Shown here piece after piece: positions 53,040 through 64,000 of a DNA stretch of 64,000 nt. The DNA is from Amphiduros pacificus (Eukaryota > Annelida > Polychaeta > Phyllodocida > Hesionidae). Within the stretch, counting starts at the first letter, position 1. Each line of letters begins with the position of its first letter. The notes beneath the pieces are model-generated. The model searched no databases. It was not told the origin of the DNA and saw only the letters and a list, made by a program, of their open reading frames with translations. The stretch lies in contig OX439004.1 in NCBI GenBank assembly GCA_949316495.1, positions 42,890,447-42,954,446 on the forward strand. Direction: 5' to 3'. Made by a program: the position numbers and the translations under genes.

Positions 53040-54764
53040 TAATAATAATAATAATAATATTTTATTCGTGCTAAATACACAGACTTATAGCTAGATTATA
53101 TTTACATATGTACATGAAAGGTGAGATAAAAACTAGATACATAAAATCATATGTGTTTTTTTTTTTTTTTTTTAAGACATACATAAATAATCAATAATAT
53201 CCTGGCATTCTCCAGATTCAAGCAACCATGGTTCCATACTGTCTCTTTCAGACACCAGTTCACAAATCATATTGCACTTTTCCCTGTCCAAAGGATCTAT
53301 TTTCTCCTCAAACCAATCATTCATCTTATGTTTCCAGTCTATGAAGTGCACTACGTCCATACCCATAAACAATCCACAATTTATGTTATAATTATGTTTT
53401 ATATATCTGATGTTTTTGCCCATCCTTGACATACTGTTAATTGAATACTTAAACATAAATTCAACTACTCTGTTTTGTGATTGTAGTCCTGATACATAGA
53501 AGTTGACAAATCTCTGGTGTAGCATCACATCCACGGGTAAGGATCCACAGATAAGGGGTATAAGTCTATTGTGTGTCCGACTGGGCACTCGCCATATCCT
53601 TCTGATTGCCTTCCTCCATTGAACATATATCTGTCTCATTCCATTACAATCATAAAAACTACACAGATTTGATCCATAAAAACTAGTGCAGAACTTACTG
53701 AACAGCATATTTTTCATATCAGATTTTATTCTACCAAAATCAGCTAAAAAACTGTTCACTTTAATGTTAAAATCCTTTCTCACAGAACTGACAAATGGAT
53801 CCAGGCGGTCATTAGTCAATATATGACCAAGGTACTCCATGCTATTAACACATTTAACATTATCATTAGCTACTTTTATTGACTGACTACTTTCTCCTGG
53901 CAACCCGTATATCATAAGATTGCTCTTAGAACCATTAAAATTAATCTTAAACTCCTTGGCAAATGTTTCACATATCAACACCATCTTTTTAAGAGCATGT
54001 CTTGTTGGGGCAATAAGTATAAGGTCATCTGCATATGACACACATCCAATATATATATCACCAACATGACACCCAAATCCACTGGACCTGAGCTTGGTCA
54101 ACATTCCATCGACATACACACTGAATAGGGTAGGAGACAACACTCCCCCCTGTTTAACTCCATTGCTCACTGCAAAATATTCTGAATGACTCTTATTATA
54201 CTGCACACGAATTTTCTGGTCCACATACATATTACACAGAAGTCTGATAAATAACAGATTAACTTTCTTTTTAAGTCGCTCTTCAAATAACTTTGTATAT
54301 TCCACTCTATCGAAGGCCTTGGAAGCGTCGAGAGCTAAGGTATATACTGTGCCTCCTTTGTTCAGGTAGTAATCTACTGTCTCTGTAACAACAGAAGCAG
54401 CCATTGATGCAGACAGTTTTTTCTTGAAGCCAAACTGCAGATCTGATGTTTGTAATTGCTTCTTCTCCTTTGTAAGTATGATAATATCCATGAGTTTACA
54501 TAACACAGACTGCAGACAAATTCCTCTGAAGTTGTCAGAATTGGACATGGATAACTTTCTATTCTTAGGAATTGGGATCATTGTTCCCACTAACATGTCA
54601 GAAGGGCTACATCCATGAACAATCATAGCATTAAACAGCATTATCAAATATTGAACCAATGCATCACCACCATGGATAACATGATCTGAGAATAGTCCCA
54701 GATTTCCATCAGACTTTCCACTGGCAACATATTTCAGCACATCTTTAAGCTCACACTATTATTG
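53040..54764 (-). mobile_element. LINE fragment, 5'-truncated, (TTA)n tail
   Basis: A minus-strand non-LTR retrotransposon. The 3' end is a (TTA)n run at 53040-53056 and the 5' end is near 54764, inside the RT. A doubled ACTATTATTGTTGACAT lies just outside the 5' end (54755-54789). No clear target-site duplication was found. Confidence 0.8.
53172..54764 (-). CDS. LINE reverse transcriptase (N-terminally truncated)
   Basis: An uninterrupted frame of about 525 residues to the natural stop at 53172. RT motifs in order: PIPKNRKLSMSNSDNFRGIC, FGFKKKLSASMAA, ALDASKAFDRVEY, GVKQGGVLSPTLFSVYVD, CVSYADDLILIAP and MEYLGHIL, then a thumb and a C-terminal region without RNase H. This is a CR1/L2/Jockey-type layout; I cannot fix the clade. 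The intact frame suggests a fairly recent insertion. Confidence 0.85.
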
Positions 54765-54789
54765 TTGACATACTATTATTGTTGACATC

Positions 54790-55960
54790 ATTGATTATTA
54801 CAGTACCGATTGTGACATTTGTCACAAGGTATCTAGTATATACATTGTAATAGGTTTAAAAGGACTAAGATGCACTTACACTTAGGTGGACTGAACATCC
54901 AAGTAAACATACAAATTATATGATTTTAAAAAATATTGATTGTACAGCTTTCTTTTAGCCCAAATGTAGTTGTGCAACTTTTGACCAATTAAAGTCATTC
55001 AATGATTTATTTTAACATTTTGAACTACCTATTTGTAACTAAATTGAGTTATTTAATGATTAATTTTGGCAAAATATAGAATGTCATATGTTTCTCCAAT
55101 CTGTTATTTCCTCCAAGGGCAACATCGCATGGAAAAAGATTTCCCACCAGGGGTAAACTCATATCTAGCATGGAATTCATTTGCCACCAGGGGAAATAAT
55201 TAATATTGTATATGGGCTTATAGAAATGAATAGTGCACCATTTCAAGATATGATATTTTGGGAAAAAGTCATGGCGTACCTCATTTTGAAGGGTTGCTGG
55301 TACTTTCGACAATGGGAATGAATTCTGTTTCCCAGTTCCACTGTGGCTCGAGGAAAGAGGCCCACAAGAAGTTGGCCCTAGTCACTATGTAACAGCTCCA
55401 AACTCATGAAATATCCTGCGAGAAGGCTAATTGACCCTGAGTGCAAAATTTAAATTGAAAAGTAAAAAGTAAAAAGTTTCATTTACATAATATGGTCAAA
55501 GAGTTCACAGTCGAATAGGAAGATGGTTAAATAGGGAAATGTGTGAAACAGCCAGCTACCATTTTGAAGGGGATGGACATTAAAAATAAAAATTGACTAT
55601 TCTGGTGGCAAATTTGGCAGCCATCTTGAATTTTAATGAATAGCCAAGAATTAAAAATTCATGCATATAAATTTGTGTTCAAGCAAGAAGAAAACTACCT
55701 TGAAGTTCTTTACTGCCCACCTTTAAAAAAAAGATATGAGAAGCAAAGATTCTTATTTTTTCCTTGCCTCAGCTTCTCAATTTGTTTCCAAAAGTTTAAA
55801 TTTAAATTTCTCTACCCCTCTAGTCCTCATTACAAGTAATAGGCGTCACCACATGAGAACACACAGAAATGACAACTGACAAGGTATCAACCCCCAACTC
55901 TTAATGATACTTTTTTTTCTTTGTTTGCTATATGACAAGGATTTGCTCGACCCCCCTGAT
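54790..55960. other. Intergenic, nothing recognised
   Basis: AT-rich spacer downstream of ABCF1. No supported exon on either strand. Confidence 0.5.
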
Positions 55961-55962
55961 GT

Positions 55963-56134
55963 TAACCCGTTGTCCTTGTAAATCTGTGACCGGGTGGGTT
56001 GTCATGTCAAGGACCTGCGACATGACAATTCAGTGAGGCAGCACTATATCTGTTACAAGTAGGTCTCATCACGAAATGACCGAAATAATGTTGAAAGTGA
56101 TGTAAAGCCCCAAACAAACAAACAAACAAATCAA
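55963..56134 (+). mobile_element. SINE central/3' module without tRNA head
   Basis: Starts GTTAACCCGTTGTCCTTG and ends GATGTAAAGCCCC(AAAC)n. It matches the second half of 43937-44236 and the copy at 59529-59697, and begins at the same base as the latter. Confidence 0.75.
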
Positions 56135-56656
56135 CCCCCCTGATACTTCTTGATTTACCCTTTTGGGATAATGAAATTGGTCCCACACACCCTTAATAAT
56201 ATCTAATAATATCTCATTTATATCATTTGTGCAACAGACTTTGTATATGAATCATTTAATGATCTGTCAGTATCAAGGTAAATTTTCTGACAGTTGATTA
56301 AAGTTTCTGACTTGTGTGCAAGTTGCCTGTCCAGTCCATAATCACCCATTGTAAGAGGGAGCACACAGTATCTAAAGTCGGACTCAAAAGTGGCTCAACC
56401 TTGTCCAGGCAGGGTGAACACCACCGGGCTGCTCCAGAACGCTGATATTTTTAAAATATAACTGATAAAGATATGTAAAATATAACTGACAAAGATATTG
56501 CCATGTAAAGTGATGTCAATTCATGAGTCAATTCATGAAATAGATATGCGGACTTCTGATTCAAGAAAGGATATACACATTCTTCTTACAAATACAATCA
56601 AAATTAGTTTTATGTTTATACTTAGCATGTGTCAGAACAAGTAATTTCTCTATTAA

Positions 56657-57068
56657 GGTCTATAATCCACAATCAGTTTGAAGCATTTGGAGAGAACTTC
56701 GTGTGGTCTCGTATATTTACGTAACTGCCTTCGGCTCCTACAGCACACATGGCGGACAAACTCTTTTAGTGATAATTCATATTTTATGCCATGATCATAT
56801 CTAAAATATCCCCCAAAAGATTGATTATTCTTTGGATGACATTAAATAAAGAAAATATAAAGACTTGATATAGGTCGCCATCTGCAAAAACTGAGTCGAA
56901 CCCGTTTTAACTACCGTTATAACGGGTTCAATTTAAATTATAAAAAAATAAGACTAGCTGGTTAAGTTTACTTTTTCTGTGCTAAATTAACAAATAACAT
57001 TACTTTGAACACGTTTAAGCCAAAAAAACATAAGTCTGTCCCAGTTTTTTCATTGTGGATTATAGACC
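56657..57068. mobile_element. TTAA-flanked MITE, 412 bp
   Basis: The inverted ends GGTCTATAATCCACAAT and ATTGTGGATTATAGACC are each flanked by TTAA (56653-56656 and 57069-57072). TTAA duplication suggests piggyBac or Kolobok mobilisation. An inner hairpin (GAACCCGTTTTAAC ... TAACGGGTTC) lies near 56898-56930. No transposase frame. Confidence 0.75.
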
Positions 57069-57079
57069 TTAATGATTAT

Positions 57080-57757
57080 TTCCAGTACAGTGTGATCAAA
57101 GTCAAACTAGCATGAAAAATGGGTGTTTTTTTTATTGACAAAAATAGTTTCTGGCTTTGCCCAGCTGTGTAACTTTCATTGGATGTGTCCTGTGTGTCAC
57201 GCTCCACTGAATCCACCCAAGACAGTAAAGCTAAAATAGACCTGGACAGGTTGATTTGGTGAAATAGGCTACCTGAGTGAAGATCATTCACCAGTTGGTT
57301 TGGATTATATGAATATCTTGTTATTCTAAAATGGGATCGAACACTTCTGAAAATGGATAAACTTAATGGAATTTGTGAACAGGAGCCTTACACAGGTAGC
57401 AAACAACAATTGTTACAAAAATAGAGTCACGGTGGGTGAATTTACCTTGGAGTCAGCGAAGCATGGAATAAGAGTCGTGGCTTCTAAATACAGCCAGAAG
57501 TACTTTGACAGCTCCCAACATGTGTTTATATGAGGAGGGGTTTTATAAGTAAGTTATTTGGCAGAAGAATTCAACTTTATGATGACTTATTGCCTTGTTG
57601 GGATAGATGTAATGTACCGACCTGTTTTCACCAGTAATGTTCAGATGAGAACTATCCAGTATACCACACTGTGAGCTCTATTTATTGACTTGTAAAAGCC
57701 TTTTGATCAGGTTAGTGGACCTAACCCAGTTTTTCATAGCAGTATTACCTGGTCATC
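57080..57757 (+). other. Upstream region of the membrane-protein gene
   Basis: Non-coding; should contain its promoter and 5' UTR. No specific site is recognised. Confidence 0.4.
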
Positions 57758-60700
57758 ATGACAGAGGTGGAGAGACCAAATGGCACAGTGCCATTATCAG
57801 GACAAGAAGGGAACATTCACATTCCTAGAGTTATATCAAGCACCATTCCAACTGCTCCCACACCGAACCCTCCTCCACTATCAGCACCACAAGCTAATGG
57901 CTCGGTGGTGGGACCGGCGCCTAATGATGAATCACCCTCCTCCAGTGGTGAAAACAATCAGGTTTATATCACTAGTACGATACCAAGGGCACCTCCCAGC
58001 CATGAGAGTGCTGTATTCACCCCGCCTGCACCACCAGCACAGGTGAATAATAACAGCAATGAAGACAACTCGCCTACACCCAAATATAAAACAACAATTC
58101 CAGATTCTGTCCCATCTGCTGTGAACATAGGAGAAACAAATGCTGCCCCAAATGCAGTGGTACCAGATAATGGTGTTGCTCAGACAGCCACTCCAACATA
58201 CACTAGTTCCAAACCACAAGCCTCTGTTGATGTGGATGTGAGTAATGTTACCCTGAGTGATCCAGAGCCACCTGCAGTGCCACCTATAACTCCTCCTGTC
58301 ACAGTCTCCGAACACTCTCCGCAGCCTCCAGCTGAGACACCACTCTACGGAGATATCATCGGACCAATCCAAGTGATAGATGATGGCATACCGGAATATC
58401 CTGAATCCAGAGACAATGTTGAGGATGATGTCCCCCCTCCTCCTGTCCCTGTGGTTACGCAACCAGCCCCAAGTGCATTCAAGTCCAACAACAAGCCTAA
58501 ACCCAAAAAGGTATAGTCTGCTTTCTTTTGGCAAAAAAAAATGACAAAATAATAAAGGAGGAAGATATTTATAAATTTTTTAATGTGATCATATATTTTA
58601 ATAATTGATGCATACAATCATTATTGAGTCTTGAGCTGACTTTATGTTCTTGCACCATTTCCACCATATTGGCTGCCATTGTACTTTGTTTTCTTCCTCA
58701 TAGATACTATAAAATGATAATATTTAGGCCTGGGATATTTTTGGGATTAACTTTTGCTTTTAGTGACCTTGGGTCAAGCTCTAAAGATTTACAGCAATAT
58801 CAATATGACTTGCAGAGATATCATCTACCTGTGATGGGCTTACTAGTAGATAAGTTTGATATTAGGTGACCTTGAGCTGTTTCAAGGTCACTGGAGCCAT
58901 TTATCAAAATTGGCTATGTAACTAGGTCATATTTACCTATTTAAAGGCCAAATAGGTCACAACTTCCAAAAATATGGGAAAGTTGATCCACAACTTGATA
59001 TTATGGAGATGTTAAATTTGTAAAAGAATATTTGTTTGGACGATTTTTTTTACTTTGGGCCAAGGTCAAGACCTGCAATATTGTTACTTTTATTCATTAT
59101 GCTCTCTTGTCTGCAAGATTATAGCAATATCAATGTAACTTGTGGCATATGTGATTGAACTGGGGTTGGCTCAGAGGAGTAATCAATGTAACCATGTCAT
59201 AGTGACCTACCGGTATTCAATTCAATTGGATTTTGACATTTGGTGATGTTTTCAAGGCCACAGGAGCGAATTTGCAAAATCAGATAAATGTCACATACAA
59301 CACCAAATATCACCTATTGCCAGTGCATGTATCCTATACAATATATTAATAATTTGGCGAATGATATATGTAACTGAGTTACTTTGACCTCCTTAGGAGG
59401 GATTGGCATATGTGAGTTGAGAGTTTGTGACCTTGTATACATTACATACTGTGCTGACTTCAGTTTGGTGCCACTCGTAAACTATCTTGTTTATTGTTGT
59501 AATCACATTCTGACAGGCTTGTGCCAAAGGGTTAACCCGTTGTCCTTGTAAATCTGTGACCGGGTGGGTTGTCATGTCAAGGACCTGCGACACGACAATT
59601 CAGTGAGGCAGCACTATATCTGCTACAAGTAGGTCTCATCACGAAATGACTGAAGTAATGTTGAAAGTGATGTAAAACCCCAAACAAACAAACAAATCAC
59701 ATTCTGACAATAACAATGACACCTATTGGCCATGTTATCACATGTGACAGGCTTTTGGAATCATTAGGCTGCTAGAAATGTGGGAGTGAACTAGTGATCT
59801 CACTCACACTGTCAATTGTGGCCTATACTTGCAGAGCCTGGTATTACATATATATTGCATAGAATTGTGGTTATAGATGTTTATAAACTTGCAGTTACAG
59901 GTGTCGTTTAACGAGCAAGTGATTGTGACCTCTGAGGAGGACGGCAGTGACCTTGTCCAGGACCTTCAGCATGTGGACCATGAGTACAACCCCGTGGGGG
60001 AGCGTGATACCTCCAGCACCGACCAACATGCCGACATGAATGGAGGACACAGGTGTGACACACATTTACTGACCTATAAGTTTATCACATATCTACATTG
60101 CTCCGCCATTATTGCCCATTGGCATACATTAGAGCCTCCTTGTAAAACCCAGGCGATAACACTTACGGTTTTGTACCCTGATTTTGATACTTTGTGACAT
60201 CATATCAAAGCACTCCGTTGGGCCATATTTTGATGTCATGATGATATTTCTGGTATGTTTATAGCAATTTGTAACATTATCGAAGGATCAAATTGCAGAT
60301 GGTGTCAGCCATTTATATTCACAATAACATATTTTGGCCCTCAGTCCAGCCCCAGTGTGGTCATGCTGTCAGCAGGCGGACCTTGGGGCCAATATCTGTT
60401 ATCAGGAATATGAGTAATAATTATGACTGGAGGTTTTCCTGTCATTGTCGACCCACCCCGTAGGGGGAGGGGAGACCTTGTATCGGGCTCCGTCCGCGGT
60501 TCCGCGTGTCTGCGTGTCCGAACTTTCCGGATGATAACAGGAGAACCATTTGACGGATTAGTTTGATATTGCACAGGATTATGTAAGTCCTTAATATCTT
60601 GCATGGGATTGTATATGGTTGACCTTGACCCAGTTCTCAAGGTCACAGGAGCAATTTTGTGTCTCTGCAGTACTTGCTGGTTTCCGGATGATATGTTGAG

Positions 60701-61412
60701 AACTATTTGGTATTTGGCTTTGATATCACACATGATTATGTGTCCCCCAACTCCCTTGTATGGGATTGCTGATGAATGACATTGACCGATTTCTCAAGGT
60801 CACAGGAGATATTTTGTACAATCATGGTTTCCGGATGATAAAAGGAGAACCATTTAATAGATTACTTCGATATTGCACAGGATTATGCAAGTCCTATATA
60901 CCTTGTATGGGATTGCATATGGTTGACCTTGACCCAGATCTCAAGGTCACAGGAGCAATTTTGTGTCTCTGCAGTACTTGCTGGTTTCTGGATGATATGT
61001 TGAGAACTATTTGGTATTTGGCTTTGATATCACACATAATTATGTGTCCCTAACTCCCTTGTATAGGATTGCTGATGAATGACCTTGACTGATTTCTCAA
61101 GGTCACAGGAGATGTTTTGTATAATCATGGTTTCCGGATGATAAAAGGAGAACCTTTTAATGGATTACTTTGATATTGCACAGGGTTATGCAAGTCCTAT
61201 ATACCTTGCATGGGATTGCATATGATTGACCTCGACCTAGTTCTCGAGGTCACATGAGTAGTTTTGTGTCTGTGCAGTAATTGATTGTTTCCAGATGATT
61301 TGTTGAGAACTATTTGGTATTTTGGCTTTGATATTGGACATAAGTACTAGTATGTATCCTCCAAATCCCTTGCTAAGGATGACCTTCACCTATTTCTTAA
61401 GGTCACAGGAGA

Positions 61413-61476
<64 letters not shown>

Positions 61477-63514
61477 TCAGTCAATAATAATATTGATTTA
61501 TTCATTTACAAGGACCAAAACCTCATATCGCTACCTCATTACACCATAGTTTATGCACCCATTTAACTTTGCCACCATGGTGGGTCGACATATGAGCTTT
61601 GCTCTTTTATTATTATTTTTTTTCAAAATTATTAAGGTTTGTGCCTGAAAAAAAACTATATGCAAGGTTATATTTTGTGTAAAAATGTCCATTTTTTTAT
61701 AGAAATAATGTTCTTCTGAAAGAGTAATATTTTTTGACAATTCTCAATGTCAAAACATTGCTCAATTTTCTTGAGTAATGGGTTCTGAATGCTAGGCATA
61801 ATACATGATTTCAGAATATCATCAATCGACCCATTGACCCTTGAGGCATATGGTGCAGTGGAAAGTGATGCCCCCAAAGGAATGCTGGATGAGCCAATGT
61901 TTAGTTACCAGGAAGGAGGCCGTAAGGGTCTCCGTTTCTGCATTATTCTTTTGATCATCAGTCTGGTCGCCACTATCATTGCTGTCGTGGCCCTTGCAGT
62001 ACTTTATATACTCACGTAAGTATTTTCCAGGGTTTTGTTTCAATTTTCAATCCCAGTCTTTAGCTATGCATAGCATAGCTTCTGCAGTGAGTGTGGAGTT
62101 ATATATTTGCTATTAGTAGGTCAAATGTTGTATTTTCAGCCCTGGGAAAGGATTTAAATGATCTGTTATGATGCAATTCCCAGGCATCTCCAGAAAACAT
62201 TTGAAAGAAGCAATGATCAATGATAAGCCTAAGACCATTGGCCTATATTTTGTAAAGGAGTTTTATTTACCGGTATATTTTGAAACTTTTGAAACACTTG
62301 TATTGTCATATTTCATTTGATAAGCAGGTGTATTTATTTCAAATTCCACTGGATGTTTGTCACCCAACTTTAACTCCTCTGCTGACTTCAGCTAAAGGAG
62401 TATTGTTGGAAACTGTGGTGTCTATCTGTCTGACTATCCATTAAGTTTGTCCTGGTTCATATTTGGTATCTAATATCATATTGTGGGCTACTTGTGCAAC
62501 AATGATATTTCCCGAAATGCAGAATTAGACCAAGTGCACAGATGTTCTTTTATGATATTGGTGTAATTGTAGTGGAATTATTTACATACCATATGATGTG
62601 GTATGTGCATCAACTCAGACAGACTCCACAACCATTTTTTTCTACTTATGACTAGTCCTAAGACCCATTTGCAGAAATATATGTATTGTTTGTAATTAAC
62701 CCTTTCGGTGTGACATTTCTCATTCTCACCATGTGCAGGACAAGAAGCAATTGGACGTCAGAGGTGGTGGATTTGAGAACCAAGATGAACATGTTGAGGG
62801 CAGACGAGAGTCATCCGTTCCCAAACTCCTGGTACCTTAACACAGATACAGGCGTCATCTATCTGCTCACAGAAGAGGAGAAAATGACCAACCAGAACCT
62901 CACCTTCACATCACTCACATGGCTGAGGGGACAAGCTGTCAAGGTGGAGGTATATATCATTAGATTTCTCTTGAATCAAAAAAAGGATAATCATATATGG
63001 CAGAAATTAGGGAGTTTTGTGTTTGAGTATATTTTAAATGCAAAAATATGGCCCATCCATATTTCTAGAAACCATTTTGTATCATACAGTTCTAGATTTA
63101 AATAGATTTAACAATTAAGATACCTATCAACATGAAATCAACATCATTTTTATCGGATTATACTATATATTACAATCACATACAATAGTAAATTTAACTG
63201 TGTAAATGGGCTTATACTTGTACAGACTTTACCAAAGAATGTTCTTTCTTTTCAGGGTACAAATGGCGTAGTCCAGATTGTTGGGGATCCATTAGAAAAT
63301 ACATCAGCAAAATACACAATAGTTTTAGAAAACGTTAAAACATATTCAATAGAAGTACAGGGACAGAAAGAATATAGTCTCATCCTGCTGTCTCCATCAT
63401 CAGGTTTGTAAACCTTTGTTAGTCCAGGCTGTTTATCACCACCTCTATGTTAATTATACTTAATACATAAATTAACACGAATCATTATTTTTTTCAGGTT
63501 CAAACAAGCGGTGA
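57758..63514 (+). CDS. Unrecognised single-pass membrane protein, Pro-rich cytosolic arm
   Basis: Six exons join in phase: 57758-58510, 59901-60052, 61815-62015, 62739-62949, 63256-63403, 63498-63514 (TGA), giving 493 residues. I do not recognise the family. Residues 1-300 are disordered and rich in Pro, Ser, Thr and Asn, with two ISSTIP/ITSTIP-like repeats, several PPxxP runs and a KPKKVSFNEQV motif across the exon 1/2 junction. Residues about 343-368 form one hydrophobic helix (FCIILLIISLVATIIAVVAL) preceded by GGRKGLR, so type II topology is likely. The last 125 residues have NWT, NLT and NTS sequons and alternating beta-like hydrophobics, with no cysteines: a small extracellular beta domain. 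A sarcoglycan-like arrangement (short type II protein, beta-rich ectodomain) is one idea, not supported by a motif. The start is the first ATG of the long exon. Confidence 0.72.
58620..59260. repeat. Degenerate repeat with TGACCTTGA/TCAAGGTCA pairs, intron 1 of the membrane-protein gene
   Basis: Several diverged copies of sequence around GTGACCTTGAGCTGTTTCAAGGTCACTGGAG. Related to the clearer tandem array at 60519-61410. Confidence 0.5.
59529..59697 (+). mobile_element. SINE central/3' module without tRNA head
   Basis: GGTTAACCCGTTGTCCTTG ... (AAAC)n, about 95 percent like 55963-56134 by eye. In intron 1 of the membrane-protein gene, sense orientation. Confidence 0.75.
60519..61410. repeat. 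303-bp tandem repeat, about three copies, dimeric
   Basis: Units begin GGTTGACCTTGACC at 60617, 60921 and (diverged) 61224. Each unit holds two half-units of about 150 bp sharing TCTCAAGGTCACAGGAG and TTTCCGGATGAT. It lies in intron 2 of the membrane-protein gene. No coding potential. Confidence 0.85.
61413..61474. repeat. (ATT)n microsatellite
   Basis: About 20 ATT units directly after the last 303-bp repeat copy. Confidence 0.95.
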
Positions 63515-64000
63515 CACTTGGACAAATAGAGTGTGTTAAAATGTAATAATGTATGTATTAGTAATAATCAAATTTATCTAATAGTCAGGTCTGTGTAATA
63601 CCTGTATAAAACAAATACATAACAAAAGTTGGGTTGAAATGAATATGTCTAGATTATTTTAAATGGTTGGATGACAGTGACACTTTTACTATTCCAAGAC
63701 GCATTACACAGAGGTAATTTTGACATTTCATGAAATACAGATTTTAAGTATGGCTATAATATCAAAGCTTTTCATGACATGGACAAATTCGTCTCAATTA
63801 TTTTACAAAAGAGCATTTGGCTTGTAATACATTCAGTGATATTTGCGAATTATATTAATGTTTTATGGTTTTGTGTGATAAAGTGTTATTTATATAACCT
63901 ATATATTATCATAATAAGTGTCAGTATCCTATTTTATCAAAATCATAATCAAGCATTTTATCATAGGGTCATGTACCTCTGTAATTTTAATAACTGCCAC
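63515..64000 (+). other. 3' flank of the membrane-protein gene
   Basis: AT-rich, probably 3' UTR and spacer. No further gene seen before the window ends. Confidence 0.4.

Noticed and set aside
57932-58534. 200-residue Trp/Arg-rich frame on the minus strand
   Set aside because: Antisense shadow of the Pro-rich exon 1 of the membrane-protein gene.

Overview
This is a stretch of AT-rich animal nuclear DNA: protein genes split by short GT-AG introns, no bacterial features, and a dense load of LINEs, SINEs, small inverted-repeat elements and minisatellites. The gene content is metazoan (NDOR1, ABHD14, TMEM203, GEMIN4, ABCF1). The SINEs, with tRNA-derived heads, a shared central/3' module and (AAAC)n tails, together with an I-clade LINE and a Ty3/Gypsy fragment, suggest a lophotrochozoan, most likely a mollusc and perhaps a bivalve. 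That taxon is an inference.

Layout. 1-5710: a 3'-truncated copy of NDOR1 (+), cut inside exon 14 and joined to a Ty3/Gypsy fossil (5711-8325, - strand). 8331-8700: a 172-bp tandem repeat. 9115-10399: an ABHD14-like hydrolase (+). 10634-15011: an island of inverted-repeat DNA elements holding a 5'-truncated I-clade LINE (11785-14175) with a 14-bp target-site duplication. 16191-16595: intronless TMEM203 (-). 16.6-23.2 kb: mostly non-coding, with one weak two-exon candidate (20156-21003, -). 23272-29889: the second, full-length NDOR1 (15 exons, 600 aa). 30484-38049: GEMIN4 (-, 14 exons, about 1040 aa), convergent with NDOR1. 38-41 kb: a mobile-element-rich spacer. 41847-52084: ABCF1 (+, 14 coding exons, about 718 aa). 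53040-54764: a LINE fragment (-). 54.8-57.7 kb: spacer with a SINE module and a TTAA-flanked MITE. 57758-63514: an unrecognised six-exon gene for a single-pass membrane protein (493 aa).

The genes are housekeeping genes and do not form one pathway: NDOR1 in cytosolic Fe-S assembly and electron transfer, GEMIN4 in SMN-complex snRNP assembly, ABCF1 in translation, TMEM203 in ER calcium/STING biology. TMEM203 and NDOR1 are divergent neighbours, which I recall also being the case in human.

The most striking pattern is that several tandem repeats sit exactly on exon-intron junctions, so that splice sites themselves are multiplied: the 3' splice site of NDOR1 exon 2 (30 bp, about 12 and 22 copies in the two paralogues), the 5' splice site of ABCF1 exon 3 (53 bp x 6), the 5' splice site of ABCF1 exon 6 (31 bp, about 113 copies over 3.5 kb), and the 3' splice site of GEMIN4 exon 12 (a two-copy duplication). 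In the first three, reading out of the decoy sites meets an in-frame stop.

Exon edges were set by hand from splice signals plus remembered human homologues; no alignment or RNA evidence was available.
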